Source of the DNA: Massilia sp. METH4
GTDB taxonomy: Bacteria; Pseudomonadota; Gammaproteobacteria; Burkholderiales; Burkholderiaceae_D
Assembly: GCF_037094685.1 (NCBI RefSeq)
Contig: NZ_CP146614.1
Location: 3,038,001 to 3,102,000 of the forward strand
Direction of reading: 5' to 3'
DNA: 64,000 nucleotides
Under the pieces are notes generated by a model. The model saw nothing but the letters and a program-made list of their open reading frames with translations. It was not told the DNA's origin and did not search any database. Position 1 is the first letter of the stretch. Every line of letters begins with the position of its first letter. Positions 35,985-44,480 of this stretch are shown piece after piece. Position numbers and translations under genes: made by a program.

Positions 35985-38477
35985 ATGCATCGCAATACGT
36001 TACCAGCCAGGGCGCTGCTCGCCGGCGCCATCGCCTCCCTCTTTGCCGGCTCCGCCGCCGCGCAAGCCCAGCAAGCCACCTCCACCGAAGACAACCAGGC
36101 CACAGTGGTCGTCACCGGCACGCGCGTCTCGAACCGCACCGTGCTCGACACGGCCGCACCGGTCGACGTGATCTCCGCCGACACGATCAAGAATGCGGGC
36201 GTGCCGGAAATCACGCAAGCCCTGTCCGTCGCGCTGCCGTCGCTGAACTTCCCGCGCCCCGGCCTGGCCGACGGCACCGACACGGTCCGCCCGGCCACCT
36301 TGCGCGGCCTGGCGCCGGACCAGACGCTGGTGCTGGTGAATTCCAAGCGACGCCATGCGTCCTCGCTGGTGAACCTGAACGGCACGATCGGCCGCGGCTC
36401 GGCCGCCGTCGACATGAACACGATCCCGACCGGCATCGTCAAGAATATCGAGGTGCTGCGCGATGGCGCCTCGGCGCAATACGGTTCGGATGCCATCGCC
36501 GGCGTCGTCAACATCCGCCTGCGCAATGACAGGAGCGGCGGCGAGGCGACCGTCAGCTACGGCAAGCGCATCACCGAATACGAATTCGCGGTAACGCCGC
36601 CGGTGGCCGGCGCGAACTGGGGCACGCAGGACGAGCGCAAGCGGCGCGACGGCGATGTCGCCACCGTCAGCCTCTGGAAGGGCCTGCCGCTGGGCGAGAC
36701 GGGCTTCCTCACGATCGCCGCCGAGTACAAGGACCAGGAACACACGGAGCGCAGCGGCTACGACACGCGCCAGCAGTACCCACTGGTGAACGGGCAGTTC
36801 GACCCGCGCGAGGCGACGATCAACCGTTTCAACGCCTGGTACGGCGAGCCGGAGCTGAAGCAGTCGACCGTGTTCGCCAACGCGGGCGGCCAGGTCAGCG
36901 AGAACGTGAAATGGTATGGCTGGGCGAGCTACCAGAAGCGCGAGGCGGAGTCGGGCGGCTTCTTCCGCCGTGCCCTGCAGGACAACAACACGATCGAGAT
37001 CTACCCGAACGGCTTCCTGCCGATCATCGCGCCGGAGGTGGACGACTTCTCCGCGGCCGCCGGCTTCACCTGGACGACGGGCGGCTGGGACATGGATTCC
37101 TCGTTCAGCTACGGCAAGAACAAGATGGACTTCACCATCAAGAACACGCTGAACCGTTCGCTCGGCACGGCCAGCAAGACCGAGTTCGAGGCCGGCGGCT
37201 TCTCGTATGACCAGCTGACCTACAACCTGTCGGCCGTGCGCCAGTTCGATGTCGGCCTGGCGTCGCCGCTGAACGTGGCGCTGGGCGGCGAGGCGCGGCG
37301 CGAAGGCTACAAGCTGGAGGCGGGCGAACCGGACTCGTGGCGCAACGGCAATGCGTTGCTGCCGAACGGCATGCCGACGGCATCGGGTTCCCAGGTGTTC
37401 CCCGGCTTCCGCCCCACCGACGAATCGGACAGCCACCGCACTGCCTACAGCGTCTTTGCCGACTTCGAGGCGACCGTGCTGCCGTCCCTGCTGGCATCGT
37501 TCGCGGTGCGTGGCGAGCACTACTCGGACTTCGGCAGCAACTGGTCCGGCAAGCTCGCGGGCCGCTACGACTTCACTCCGAACTTCGGCCTGCGCGGCTC
37601 GGTGCAGAACGGCTTCCGCGCACCGTCGATGCAGCAGCAGAACTTCACGTCCACCGCCACCAACTTCATCAACGGCGTGCCGTTCGACCTGACCACGTTC
37701 AAGCCGACCGCACCGGCCGCCGTGGCGCTGGGCGCAAAACCGCTCGATGCCGAGAAGTCCACCAACTTCTCGCTGGGCGCGGTGACGAAGCTTGGCCGCG
37801 GCAGCCTGACCATCGACGCATTCCACATCGAGATTCGCGACCGCATCGTGCTGTCCGAAAACCTCACCCAGGATAACGTGCGCAACTACCTGACCGCGAA
37901 CGGCTTCCCGGGCGTGAGCGGCGGCCGCTTCTTCATCAATGGCGTCGACACCACCACCAAGGGTGTGGACGTGGTGCTGAACTATCCATGGAACCTGGGC
38001 GCGGCCGGACGGTTCGACCTGACCGTGGCCGGCAACTACACGGACACAAGCGTGGATAAGGTGCCGCAGACGGCCGAGCTGGCCGCGCTGTCGCCGCCGC
38101 CGGTGCTGTTCGGCCGCGTCAACGTGCTGACCTTCGAGCAGGGCACGCCGAAGACCAAGTACACCGCCAGCGGCACCTGGAACCTGGGCCCGTGGGGCGC
38201 CACCTTGCGCGCCACGCGCTACGGCAAGATCCTCACGCCGGGCACGACGCCGGCGCTCGACCACACGATGTCGGCGAAAACGCTGGTGGACCTGGAAGGG
38301 CGCTGGAAGATCAATCAGTCGCTGTCGCTCGCAGTGGGTGCCGAAAACCTGTTCGACCAATATCCGGACGCCTACCCGGCCAACCTGAACGCGACCGGCA
38401 ACGCCCCGTTCACGAACTACTCGCCGTTCGGCCGCTCCGGCCGCTTCGTGTACGCGCGCCTGACGTACGCGCTGTAA
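35985..38477 (+). CDS. TonB-dependent outer-membrane receptor
   Basis: Outer-membrane beta-barrel transporter of 830 residues. Signal peptide about 1-26 (ending AAAQA). The plug domain starts at TVVVTGTRVSNRTV and carries LRGLAPDQTLVLVN and EVLRDGASAQYGSDAIAGVVNI, the standard plug motif. A 22-strand barrel follows and ends FVYARLTYAL, with the aromatic end-residue pattern. Substrate not readable. Start supported by AAGGGACCAGG. The gene is followed by two family B repeats and a convergent rhodanese gene; no exbB/exbD/tonB gene is in this window. Confidence 0.93.
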   Translation: MHRNTLPARALLAGAIASLFAGSAAAQAQQATSTEDNQATVVVTGTRVSNRTVLDTAAPVDVISADTIKNAGVPEITQALSVALPSLNFPRPGLADGTDTVRPATLRGLAPDQTLVLVNSKRRHASSLVNLNGTIGRGSAAVDMNTIPTGIVKNIEVLRDGASAQYGSDAIAGVVNIRLRNDRSGGEATVSYGKRITEYEFAVTPPVAGANWGTQDERKRRDGDVATVSLWKGLPLGETGFLTIAAEYKDQEHTERSGYDTRQQYPLVNGQFDPREATINRFNAWYGEPELKQSTVFANAGGQVSENVKWYGWASYQKREAESGGFFRRALQDNNTIEIYPNGFLPIIAPEVDDFSAAAGFTWTTGGWDMDSSFSYGKNKMDFTIKNTLNRSLGTASKTEFEAGGFSYDQLTYNLSAVRQFDVGLASPLNVALGGEARREGYKLEAGEPDSWRNGNALLPNGMPTASGSQVFPGFRPTDESDSHRTAYSVFADFEATVLPSLLASFAVRGEHYSDFGSNWSGKLAGRYDFTPNFGLRGSVQNGFRAPSMQQQNFTSTATNFINGVPFDLTTFKPTAPAAVALGAKPLDAEKSTNFSLGAVTKLGRGSLTIDAFHIEIRDRIVLSENLTQDNVRNYLTANGFPGVSGGRFFINGVDTTTKGVDVVLNYPWNLGAAGRFDLTVAGNYTDTSVDKVPQTAELAALSPPPVLFGRVNVLTFEQGTPKTKYTASGTWNLGPWGATLRATRYGKILTPGTTPALDHTMSAKTLVDLEGRWKINQSLSLAVGAENLFDQYPDAYPANLNATGNAPFTNYSPFGRSGRFVYARLTYAL

Positions 38478-38487
38478 GCTTTACGGC

Positions 38488-38533
38488 TGAGCTCGTGTCC
38501 CCTTGGTGCCAGGCACCGTGGGACACGAGCTCA
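38488..38533. repeat. Family B palindrome, copy B1
   Basis: Arms TGAGCTCGTGTCCC and complement (14 bp, perfect) enclose GGTGCC-A-GGCACC, a second nested inverted repeat. It sits 10 bases after the TonB receptor stop codon. Confidence 0.85.
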
Positions 38534-38598
38534 AGCGTGGTAACGCCTGTTTGCACCGAGATGGGTGCAGTTAGGCGAACAACATCGCTTCTACAGTC

Positions 38599-38641
38599 GA
38601 GCCCGTGTCTCGCGGTGCCTGGCACCACGAGACACGGGCTC
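38599..38641. repeat. Family B palindrome, copy B2
   Basis: Arms GAGCCCGTGTCTCG and complement (14 bp, perfect) enclose GGTGCC-T-GGCACC. Same plan as B1 66 bp upstream, with arm differences that keep the pairing. Confidence 0.85.
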
Positions 38642-38646
38642 ATCTA

Positions 38647-39102
38647 TCAAGCGCCTACCCAGGGTAAGCCCGCCTTGCACCACCCGCCAACCGTCTTGCG
38701 ATGCCCCTCGGCATCCTTGTCCCCTTCAAACCCTTCCAGGATATCGAAGCTGTTCGCGAAGCCATTCTCGGTGGCCAGCTTGGCGGCGTGCCGCGAGCGC
38801 ACGCCCGAGCGGCACAGGAACAGCAGTACATCGTCCTTGCCGGCCACCTGGGATAACTGCTGGATAAACTCCGGATTCGGCACGCCGCCCGGATAGGTGC
38901 TCCATTGCACGGCGCCATGCTGTGCGTCATTGACCGCCACGCGCCCGACCCAGTCGCGCTCGGCATTGGTGCGCACATCGATGAGGCGTACTGCCGGGTT
39001 ACCCTGGATCAGCTCGTGTGCTTCCTGGGGCGTGACCGCTCCAGCATAGGGCAGGCCATTGCCGCGCTCGCGGGCGCGCTCAAGAATGTCGTCGGTGCTC
39101 AT
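38647..39102 (-). CDS. Rhodanese-like domain protein
   Basis: Cytoplasmic 151-residue protein with one rhodanese domain (about 20-140). The active-site loop LLFLCRSGVRS holds the cysteine C97, and the RLIDVRTNAERDWVG motif is conserved. Such proteins transfer sulfane sulfur to thiols or cyanide; physiological acceptor unknown. It is divergent from glnA and convergent with the TonB receptor, and is adjacent to two family B repeats. Confidence 0.93.
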   Translation of the reverse strand: MSTDDILERARERGNGLPYAGAVTPQEAHELIQGNPAVRLIDVRTNAERDWVGRVAVNDAQHGAVQWSTYPGGVPNPEFIQQLSQVAGKDDVLLFLCRSGVRSRHAAKLATENGFANSFDILEGFEGDKDAEGHRKTVGGWCKAGLPWVGA

Positions 39103-39177
39103 TTGGCGTTAAATCCTCGGGATCTGTATTCATCGTCGGCAGCAGGTCGTCTGCTTAAAATTTCAGCTGGACACTAA

Positions 39178-39270
39178 TGCCACATTTTGGGGCGCATCGC
39201 CCAAATCTGGTGCAAAATATTCCACTTGCACCAAAATCGGGCAGCTGAGTCGGTGCGCAATTCTGGTGCG
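39178..39270 (+). promoter_or_regulatory. Three NtrC-like binding sites upstream of glnA
   Basis: Three 17-base sites resemble the NtrC dyad TGCACCA-N3-TGGTGCA: 39178-39194 (TGCCACATTTTGGGGCG, 13 of 17 matching), 39227-39243 (TGCACCAAAATCGGGCA) and 39254-39270 (TGCGCAATTCTGGTGCG). They lie 90-200 bp before the sigma-54 promoter, a typical enhancer distance, and ntrB/ntrC are 2 kb downstream. Confidence 0.7.
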
Positions 39271-39359
39271 TTTTACCGAGCGTTTCCGTACGGACGATTT
39301 TAGTTTCCGTAGGGAGCAAGATCAATGTAACTCGCCGCATATCGATAGTAGCTTTACGC

Positions 39360-39376
39360 TGGCACAGTTCATGCAT
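39360..39376 (+). promoter_or_regulatory. Sigma-54 promoter of glnA
   Basis: TGGCACAGTTCATGCAT matches the -24/-12 consensus: GG (39361-39362) and GC (39373-39374) are exactly ten bases apart. Transcription would begin near 39386, about 60 bases before glnA. Confidence 0.85.
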
Positions 39377-39446
39377 TAAGGTAGGCGAGTTTCCGCCGCA
39401 CCATGGAGTCATGTGACGGCAGCCCTTTTCACTTAGGAGATAAGTA

Positions 39447-40862
39447 ATGGCACGCACCGCCGAAGAAGTCCTGAAGATGGTCAAAGACAACGAAGTCAAA
39501 TTCGTTGATTTCCGTTTTGCCGATACCCGTGGTAAAGAGCAGCACGTCACCGTGCCCGTGTCCCACTTCGATATCGACAAGTTCGAAAGCGGCCACGCTT
39601 TCGACGGTTCCTCCATCGCAGGCTGGAAAGGCATCGAAGCATCCGACATGATCCTGATGCCGGACCCGTCCACCGCGAACATCGACCCGTTCTTCGAAGA
39701 GACCACGCTGTTCATGCAGTGCGACGTGATCGAACCTTCGGACGGCAAGGGCTATGACCGCGACCCGCGCTCGATCGCCAAGCGCGCCGAAGCCTACCTG
39801 AAATCCTCCGGCCTGGGCGACACCGCCTACTTCGGCCCGGAACCGGAATTCTTCATCTTCGACTCCGTGAAGTGGAAGATCGACATGTCCGGCGCCATGG
39901 TCAAGATCGACTCCGACGAAGCTTCCTGGTCGACCGACAAGGACATCGAAGGCGGCAATAGCGGCCACCGTCCGACCGTCAAGGGCGGCTACTTCCCGGT
40001 CCCGCCGGTCGACTCGTTCCAGGACATGCGCTCGGAAATGTGCCTGATCCTCGAATCGATGGGCATCCCGGTCGAAGTGCACCACCACGAAGTGGCGGGC
40101 GCCGGCCAGAATGAAATCGGCACCAAGTTCTCGACCCTGGTCGAGCGCGCCGACTGGACGCAGAACATGAAGTACGTGATCTGGAACGTGGCCCACAGCT
40201 ACGGCAAGACCGCCACTTTCATGCCGAAGCCTGTCGTGGGCGACAACGGCTCGGGCATGCACGTGCACCAGTCGATCTGGAAAGACGGCAAGAACCTGTT
40301 CGCCGGCGACGGCTATGCCGGCCTGTCCGACTTCGCGCTGTACTACATCGGCGGCATCATCAAGCACGCCAAGGCGCTGAACGCGATCACCAACCCGGGC
40401 ACGAACTCGTACAAGCGCCTGGTGCCTGGCTACGAAGCGCCGGTGAAGCTGGCCTACTCGGCACGCAACCGTTCCGCATCGATCCGTATCCCGCACGTGG
40501 CAAACCCGAAAGGCCGCCGCATCGAAACGCGCTTCCCGGACCCGCTGGCCAACCCGTACCTGTGCTTCGCCGCCCTGATGATGGCCGGCCTGGACGGCGT
40601 GCAGAACAAGATCCACCCGGGCGAAGCAGCGTCGAAAGACCTGTACCACCTGCCGCCGGAAGAAGACGCGCTGATCCCGACCGTCTGCGCCTCGCTGGAA
40701 GAAGCGCTGGATCACCTGAACAAGGACCGCGAGTTCCTGACCCGCGGCGGCGTGTTCACCGATTCGATGATCGATGCCTACATCGAACTGAAGATGACGG
40801 AAGTGACCCGCATGCGCCAGACCACGCACCCGGTCGAATTCGACATGTACTACTCGCTGTAA
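39447..40862 (+). CDS. glnA: Glutamine synthetase, type I
   Basis: Cytoplasmic dodecameric enzyme of 471 residues joining ammonia to glutamate with ATP. Motifs: [17 protein letters not shown], the metal-site [20 protein letters not shown], and the C-terminal [12 protein letters not shown] loop whose tyrosine (residue 400) is the site that GlnE adenylylates; glnE itself begins at the right edge of this window. Start is supported by GGAG at -9. Expression is predicted from sigma-54 with NtrC enhancers. The DUF4124 gene, ntrB and ntrC follow. Confidence 0.98.
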   Translation: MARTAEEVLKMVKDNEVKFVDFRFADTRGKEQHVTVPVSHFDIDKFESGHAFDGSSIAGWKGIEASDMILMPDPSTANIDPFFEETTLFMQCDVIEPSDGKGYDRDPRSIAKRAEAYLKSSGLGDTAYFGPEPEFFIFDSVKWKIDMSGAMVKIDSDEASWSTDKDIEGGNSGHRPTVKGGYFPVPPVDSFQDMRSEMCLILESMGIPVEVHHHEVAGAGQNEIGTKFSTLVERADWTQNMKYVIWNVAHSYGKTATFMPKPVVGDNGSGMHVHQSIWKDGKNLFAGDGYAGLSDFALYYIGGIIKHAKALNAITNPGTNSYKRLVPGYEAPVKLAYSARNRSASIRIPHVANPKGRRIETRFPDPLANPYLCFAALMMAGLDGVQNKIHPGEAASKDLYHLPPEEDALIPTVCASLEEALDHLNKDREFLTRGGVFTDSMIDAYIELKMTEVTRMRQTTHPVEFDMYYSL

Positions 40863-40901
40863 TGGCGACGCTGCCGGAGAAAACAGGCCGGTAGCAAACA
40901 G

Positions 40902-40938
40902 CGCGGGGAGGGCATCAGCCATCCCCGCGTTTTTTTTC
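40902..40938 (+). terminator. Intrinsic terminator after glnA
   Basis: Perfect arms CGCGGGGA / TCCCCGCG with a 12-base loop and a run of eight T (40930-40937). It lies 40 bases past the glnA stop codon and should separate glnA from the ntrBC transcript. Confidence 0.93.
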
Positions 40939-40958
40939 GGTTGTTGTATAGTCGGGGC

Positions 40959-41468
40959 ATGATCGCACGCTGCTCGTTGTTACTGGTTTTGCTCACGGCC
41001 ACGGCTGCTGCCCAGGCGCAGATCTACCGCTGCACGGACGCCGAAGGGCGCAAGGAATACACGGACCGCCAGATCCGCGGCAAGGCTTGCGTGCTGCTGG
41101 ATTTGCCGAACGCGGCCATTCCCGCGCCGCCGCCGCGCGCCGCGGAGCCCTTGGCCGCGCCGCGTGCGAAGGCGCCAGCCAGCCCGGCGCCCCGCGCCGC
41201 CGCGCCGTCGTCGTTCCCGCGCGTGGATACGGCCGAGCAAAGGGCCCGCGACGCGGACCGCCGCCAGATCCTGACCGACGAACTGAACGCCGAAATGCAG
41301 AAGCTTGGCGAATTGCGCCGTGAGTACAACAACGGCGAACCGGAACGGCGCGGCGACGAGCGCAATTACGCCAAGTACCAGGAGCGGGTGGCCAGCCTGC
41401 GCGACGCCATCGCCCGCTCGGAACTGAACGTACAAGCGTTACAGCGCGAGATCGCGAACATACGATGA
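40959..41468 (+). CDS. DUF4124 domain protein
   Basis: Exported 169-residue protein. Signal peptide about 1-19 (ending AQAQ). The DUF4124 motif IYRCTDAEGRKEYTD is at the start of the mature part. The middle is alanine/proline-rich and the end is coiled (EQRARDADRRQIL..., NVQALQREI). Function unknown; such proteins often stand before ntrB in this lineage. The ATG at 40959 is chosen over an upstream in-frame codon at 40941 because it gives a clean signal peptide. Its stop overlaps the ntrB start (ATGA). Confidence 0.82.
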   Translation: MIARCSLLLVLLTATAAAQAQIYRCTDAEGRKEYTDRQIRGKACVLLDLPNAAIPAPPPRAAEPLAAPRAKAPASPAPRAAAPSSFPRVDTAEQRARDADRRQILTDELNAEMQKLGELRREYNNGEPERRGDERNYAKYQERVASLRDAIARSELNVQALQREIANIR

Positions 41469-42586
41469 AAATTGTGACCAATATCGCCCGTGCCGCGGCT
41501 GCGGCGGCGGGCGCCATCCCGCGTTCGCACACGCTCGCGGGCCTCGACCTGCTGGCCTCGGCGGTGGTGATCGTCGACCGCGATGGACGCATCGCCTTCG
41601 CCAACGCGGCGGCCGAGAACATGCTGGAAAGCTCGCTGAAGGCGCTGTCCCGCCAGCGGCTGTGCGACCTGTTTTCCAACCCCAGTGAACTGGAACATGT
41701 GATCGCGCAGGCGCGCGCCCACAAGTTCTCCGACCTGCGCCAGGAACTGACGCTGGAGCGCCCAGGGCGCGACCCGCTGCACGTGCACACGATCGCCAGC
41801 GCGATGGACGAGCCGGACGGCAACGTGCTGCTGGAACTGCGCGAGACCGTGCAGCAGATGAAGCTGGACCGCGAGGAGCGCCTGCTGGACCAGAGCCAGG
41901 TCAACAAGGAACTGATCCGCAACCTGGCGCACGAGATCAAGAATCCGCTGGGCGGCATCCGGGGCGCCGCCCAGTTACTGGAAATGGAATTGCCGCCGCT
42001 GCACCTGCAGCAGCTGCGCGAATACACGCAGGTGATCATCAAGGAAGCGGACCGCCTGCAGACGCTGGTCGACCGCCTGCTCGCGCCGCACCGCCGGCCG
42101 CACATCGTGGGCGACGTCAACATCCACGAAGTGCTCGAGCGCGTGCGCAGCCTGATGCTGGCCGAGTTTCCCACCGGCCTGGCGATCGTGCGCGACTACG
42201 ACGCTTCGCTGCCCGAGTTCCGCGGCGACAAGGAACAGCTGATCCAGACCGTGCTGAACATCGCCCACAACGCGGCGCAGGCCCTGGCCGAGCGCATCGA
42301 AACGGGGGACGCGCAGATCACGTTCAAGACGCGCGTGGCTCGCCAGGTGACCCTGGCCAAGGTCCGTTATAACCTGGCATTAGATTTGCATATCATCGAC
42401 AACGGACCGGGCATTCCGCCCCAGATCCGCGACCGCATTTTCTACCCGCTGGTATCGGGAAGGGATGGCGGCAGCGGCCTGGGCTTGACGTTGGCGCAAA
42501 CCTTCGTGCACCAGCACATGGGCGTCATCGAATGCGAGAGCAGGCCCGGCTTTACGGACTTCCGCATCCTGCTGCCTTTGCCATAA
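41465..42586 (+). CDS. glnL: Nitrogen-regulation sensor histidine kinase NtrB
   Basis: Cytoplasmic histidine kinase of 373 residues that, with PII, sets phosphorylation of NtrC. PAS-like N-terminus (about 15-135), then the dimerisation/phosphoacceptor motif LIRNLAHEIKNPLGG with H156, the N box, the D/F/G boxes (IDNGPGIPP, GGSGLGLTLAQ). Length fits the NtrB/GlnL family. It starts in an ATGA overlap with the DUF4124 gene. A 195-bp gap separates it from ntrC. Confidence 0.95.
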   Translation: MKIVTNIARAAAAAAGAIPRSHTLAGLDLLASAVVIVDRDGRIAFANAAAENMLESSLKALSRQRLCDLFSNPSELEHVIAQARAHKFSDLRQELTLERPGRDPLHVHTIASAMDEPDGNVLLELRETVQQMKLDREERLLDQSQVNKELIRNLAHEIKNPLGGIRGAAQLLEMELPPLHLQQLREYTQVIIKEADRLQTLVDRLLAPHRRPHIVGDVNIHEVLERVRSLMLAEFPTGLAIVRDYDASLPEFRGDKEQLIQTVLNIAHNAAQALAERIETGDAQITFKTRVARQVTLAKVRYNLALDLHIIDNGPGIPPQIRDRIFYPLVSGRDGGSGLGLTLAQTFVHQHMGVIECESRPGFTDFRILLPLP

Positions 42587-42667
42587 GCGGTGGGGCAGGG
42601 TGGCTGAAGTCCCTGATAGGCCCTCGTAAAACCGTCGCGAGCGGCAGCAATTTCAGTCGAGAAGCGC

Positions 42668-42687
42668 AACCGTACGGACGTACGGTT
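42668..42687. repeat. Perfect palindrome between ntrB and ntrC
   Basis: AACCGTAC and GTACGGTT flank a 4-base centre (GGAC). It lies in the 195-bp gap, 95 bp before ntrC. Operator or RNA structure is possible; no named factor is suggested. Confidence 0.55.
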
Positions 42688-42781
42688 GGTCCGCCACTGC
42701 GGAGCATCGCAGGCTGAAAGTGCAACGCGCAGCAGGTTTTCGAGTGCCTGATGAATCCAAATTGCGGGAAGCACATTACTT

Positions 42782-44254
42782 ATGAAGCCAATCTGGATTG
42801 TCGACGACGACGAATCGATCCGCTGGGTACTGGAAAAAGCATTGGCGCGGGAAAACCTCGCCACCAAGAGTTTTGCGAATGCGCGCGATGCGATCGCCGC
42901 GCTGGATTACGAGACACCGCAGGTGCTCGTTTCCGACATCCGCATGCCGGGCGACTCCGGCCTCGACCTGCTGTCGCTGGTGAAGTCGCGCCTGCCGGGC
43001 CTGCCCGTCATCATCATCACCGCTTTCTCCGACCTGGATTCGGCCGTGGCCGCGTTCCAGGGCGGCGCCTTCGAATACCTGGCCAAGCCCTTCGACATCG
43101 ACAAGGCCGTCGAACTGATCCGCCGCGCCCTCGATGAAAGCCTGCGCGAGGCCAGCGTGGAATCCGGCCCGGCCGACACGCCCGAGATCCTCGGTCAGGC
43201 GCCGGCGATGCAGGAAGTGTTCCGCGCCATCGGCCGCCTGTCGCAATCGAATGTGACCGTGCTGATCACCGGCGAATCGGGTACCGGCAAGGAACTCGTC
43301 GCTCGCGCGCTGCACAAGCACAGCCCGCGCGCCCAGCAGCCATTCATCGCGCTGAACACGGCGGCGATCCCGAAGGATCTGCTGGAGTCGGAATTGTTCG
43401 GCCACGAGCGCGGCGCCTTCACGGGTGCGCAGACTACGCGGCGCGGCCGCTTCGAGCAGGCCGAGAACGGCACCCTGTTCCTCGACGAGATCGGCGACAT
43501 GCCGTTCGACCTGCAGACGCGCTTGCTGCGCGTGCTCTCCGACGGCCACTTCTACCGCGTGGGCGGCCACCAGCCGCTGAAGGCGAATGTGCGCGTGATC
43601 ACGGCCACGCACCAGAACCTGGAACAGCGCGTGCGCGACGGCCTGTTCCGCGAAGACTTGTTCCACCGCCTGAACGTGATCCGCCTGCGCCTGCCCAGCC
43701 TGCGCGAACGCAGGGAGGATATCCCCATTTTGGTGCGCCACTTCCTGGTGCAAAGCGCCCGGCAGCTCGGCGTGGAAGCCAAGCGCATGAGCGACGCCGC
43801 GCTGGCCTTCCTGCAAAGCCTGGACTTGCCGGGCAATGTGCGGCAGCTGGAAAACCTGTGCAACTGGATCACCGTGATGGCGCCGGGCCAGACGGTGGAG
43901 GTGAAGGACCTGCCGCTGGAACTGTCCGAAGGGCAGAGCGCCATGCAGGCCGCGCCCGAGCTGCCGGTGCCCACGCCGCACCATGCGCCGGTGGCCGCCG
44001 CTGTCGCCCCGGCCGCGCCGGGCCCGGATGGCTGGCTGTCGCTGCTGGAGTTGCAGGCCGCTACCATGCTCTCCGATGGGCAGCAGGATGTGATGGATGT
44101 GCTGGGGCGTCAGTTCGAATCGGCACTGATCCGCACCGCTTTGAAATACACGCATGGGCGGAAGAACGATGCGGCCGTGCGATTGGGGATCGGGCGCAAC
44201 ACCATCACGCGCAAGATTGCGGAATTGGGGATCGACGGGGCGAAGGAAGATTAG
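42782..44254 (+). CDS. ntrC: Nitrogen-regulation response regulator NtrC
   Basis: Sigma-54-dependent activator of 490 residues. The receiver domain has D52 in VSDIRMPG. The AAA+ domain has Walker A GESGTGKE at 164-171 and the sigma-54 loop GAFTGA at 211-216. The Fis-type helix-turn-helix (ALKYTHGRKNDAAVRLGIGRNT) ends the protein. A proline/alanine-rich linker spans about 400-420. It should bind the sites upstream of glnA, 2 kb away. No terminator is obvious before the family A repeat that follows. Confidence 0.96.
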   Translation: MKPIWIVDDDESIRWVLEKALARENLATKSFANARDAIAALDYETPQVLVSDIRMPGDSGLDLLSLVKSRLPGLPVIIITAFSDLDSAVAAFQGGAFEYLAKPFDIDKAVELIRRALDESLREASVESGPADTPEILGQAPAMQEVFRAIGRLSQSNVTVLITGESGTGKELVARALHKHSPRAQQPFIALNTAAIPKDLLESELFGHERGAFTGAQTTRRGRFEQAENGTLFLDEIGDMPFDLQTRLLRVLSDGHFYRVGGHQPLKANVRVITATHQNLEQRVRDGLFREDLFHRLNVIRLRLPSLRERREDIPILVRHFLVQSARQLGVEAKRMSDAALAFLQSLDLPGNVRQLENLCNWITVMAPGQTVEVKDLPLELSEGQSAMQAAPELPVPTPHHAPVAAAVAPAAPGPDGWLSLLELQAATMLSDGQQDVMDVLGRQFESALIRTALKYTHGRKNDAAVRLGIGRNTITRKIAELGIDGAKED

Positions 44255-44338
44255 CACCCGCCGGCAGCCGGGGCTTGGTGTTCGACACCGGTGTTCTTCA
44301 GCGCTCGCCAACGCCTCATGAGAAAACCGGCAGGCCTT

Positions 44339-44379
44339 GGTGTCGTACACCTTTTCCGCAGGGAAAGGTGTACGACACC
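44339..44379. repeat. Family A palindrome, copy A6, with flanking modules
   Basis: 19-bp arms with one mismatch and a 3-base loop (GCA): outer GGTGTCGTACAC, inner CTTTTCC. Flanks carry the tail module on both sides: GCGCTCGCCAACGCC before, CGGTTTTCC and TGCGCTTGCCG after, and truncated GTGTTCGACAC at 44278-44288. It lies between convergent ntrC and the FAD gene. Confidence 0.88.
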
Positions 44380-44480
44380 GGTTTTCCTATGCGCTTGCCG
44401 TTGCCCGTCCTGATACCGATTGGTTCGCCGCAAGTTGCCACCGCCTCGCGAGAAAACCGACACCAAGGCTCGGCTAGCGC

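Noticed and set aside
36000..38360. Minus-strand open frame of 786 codons
   Set aside because: It is antisense to the TonB receptor gene at 35985 and rich in arginine and histidine; no ribosome site.
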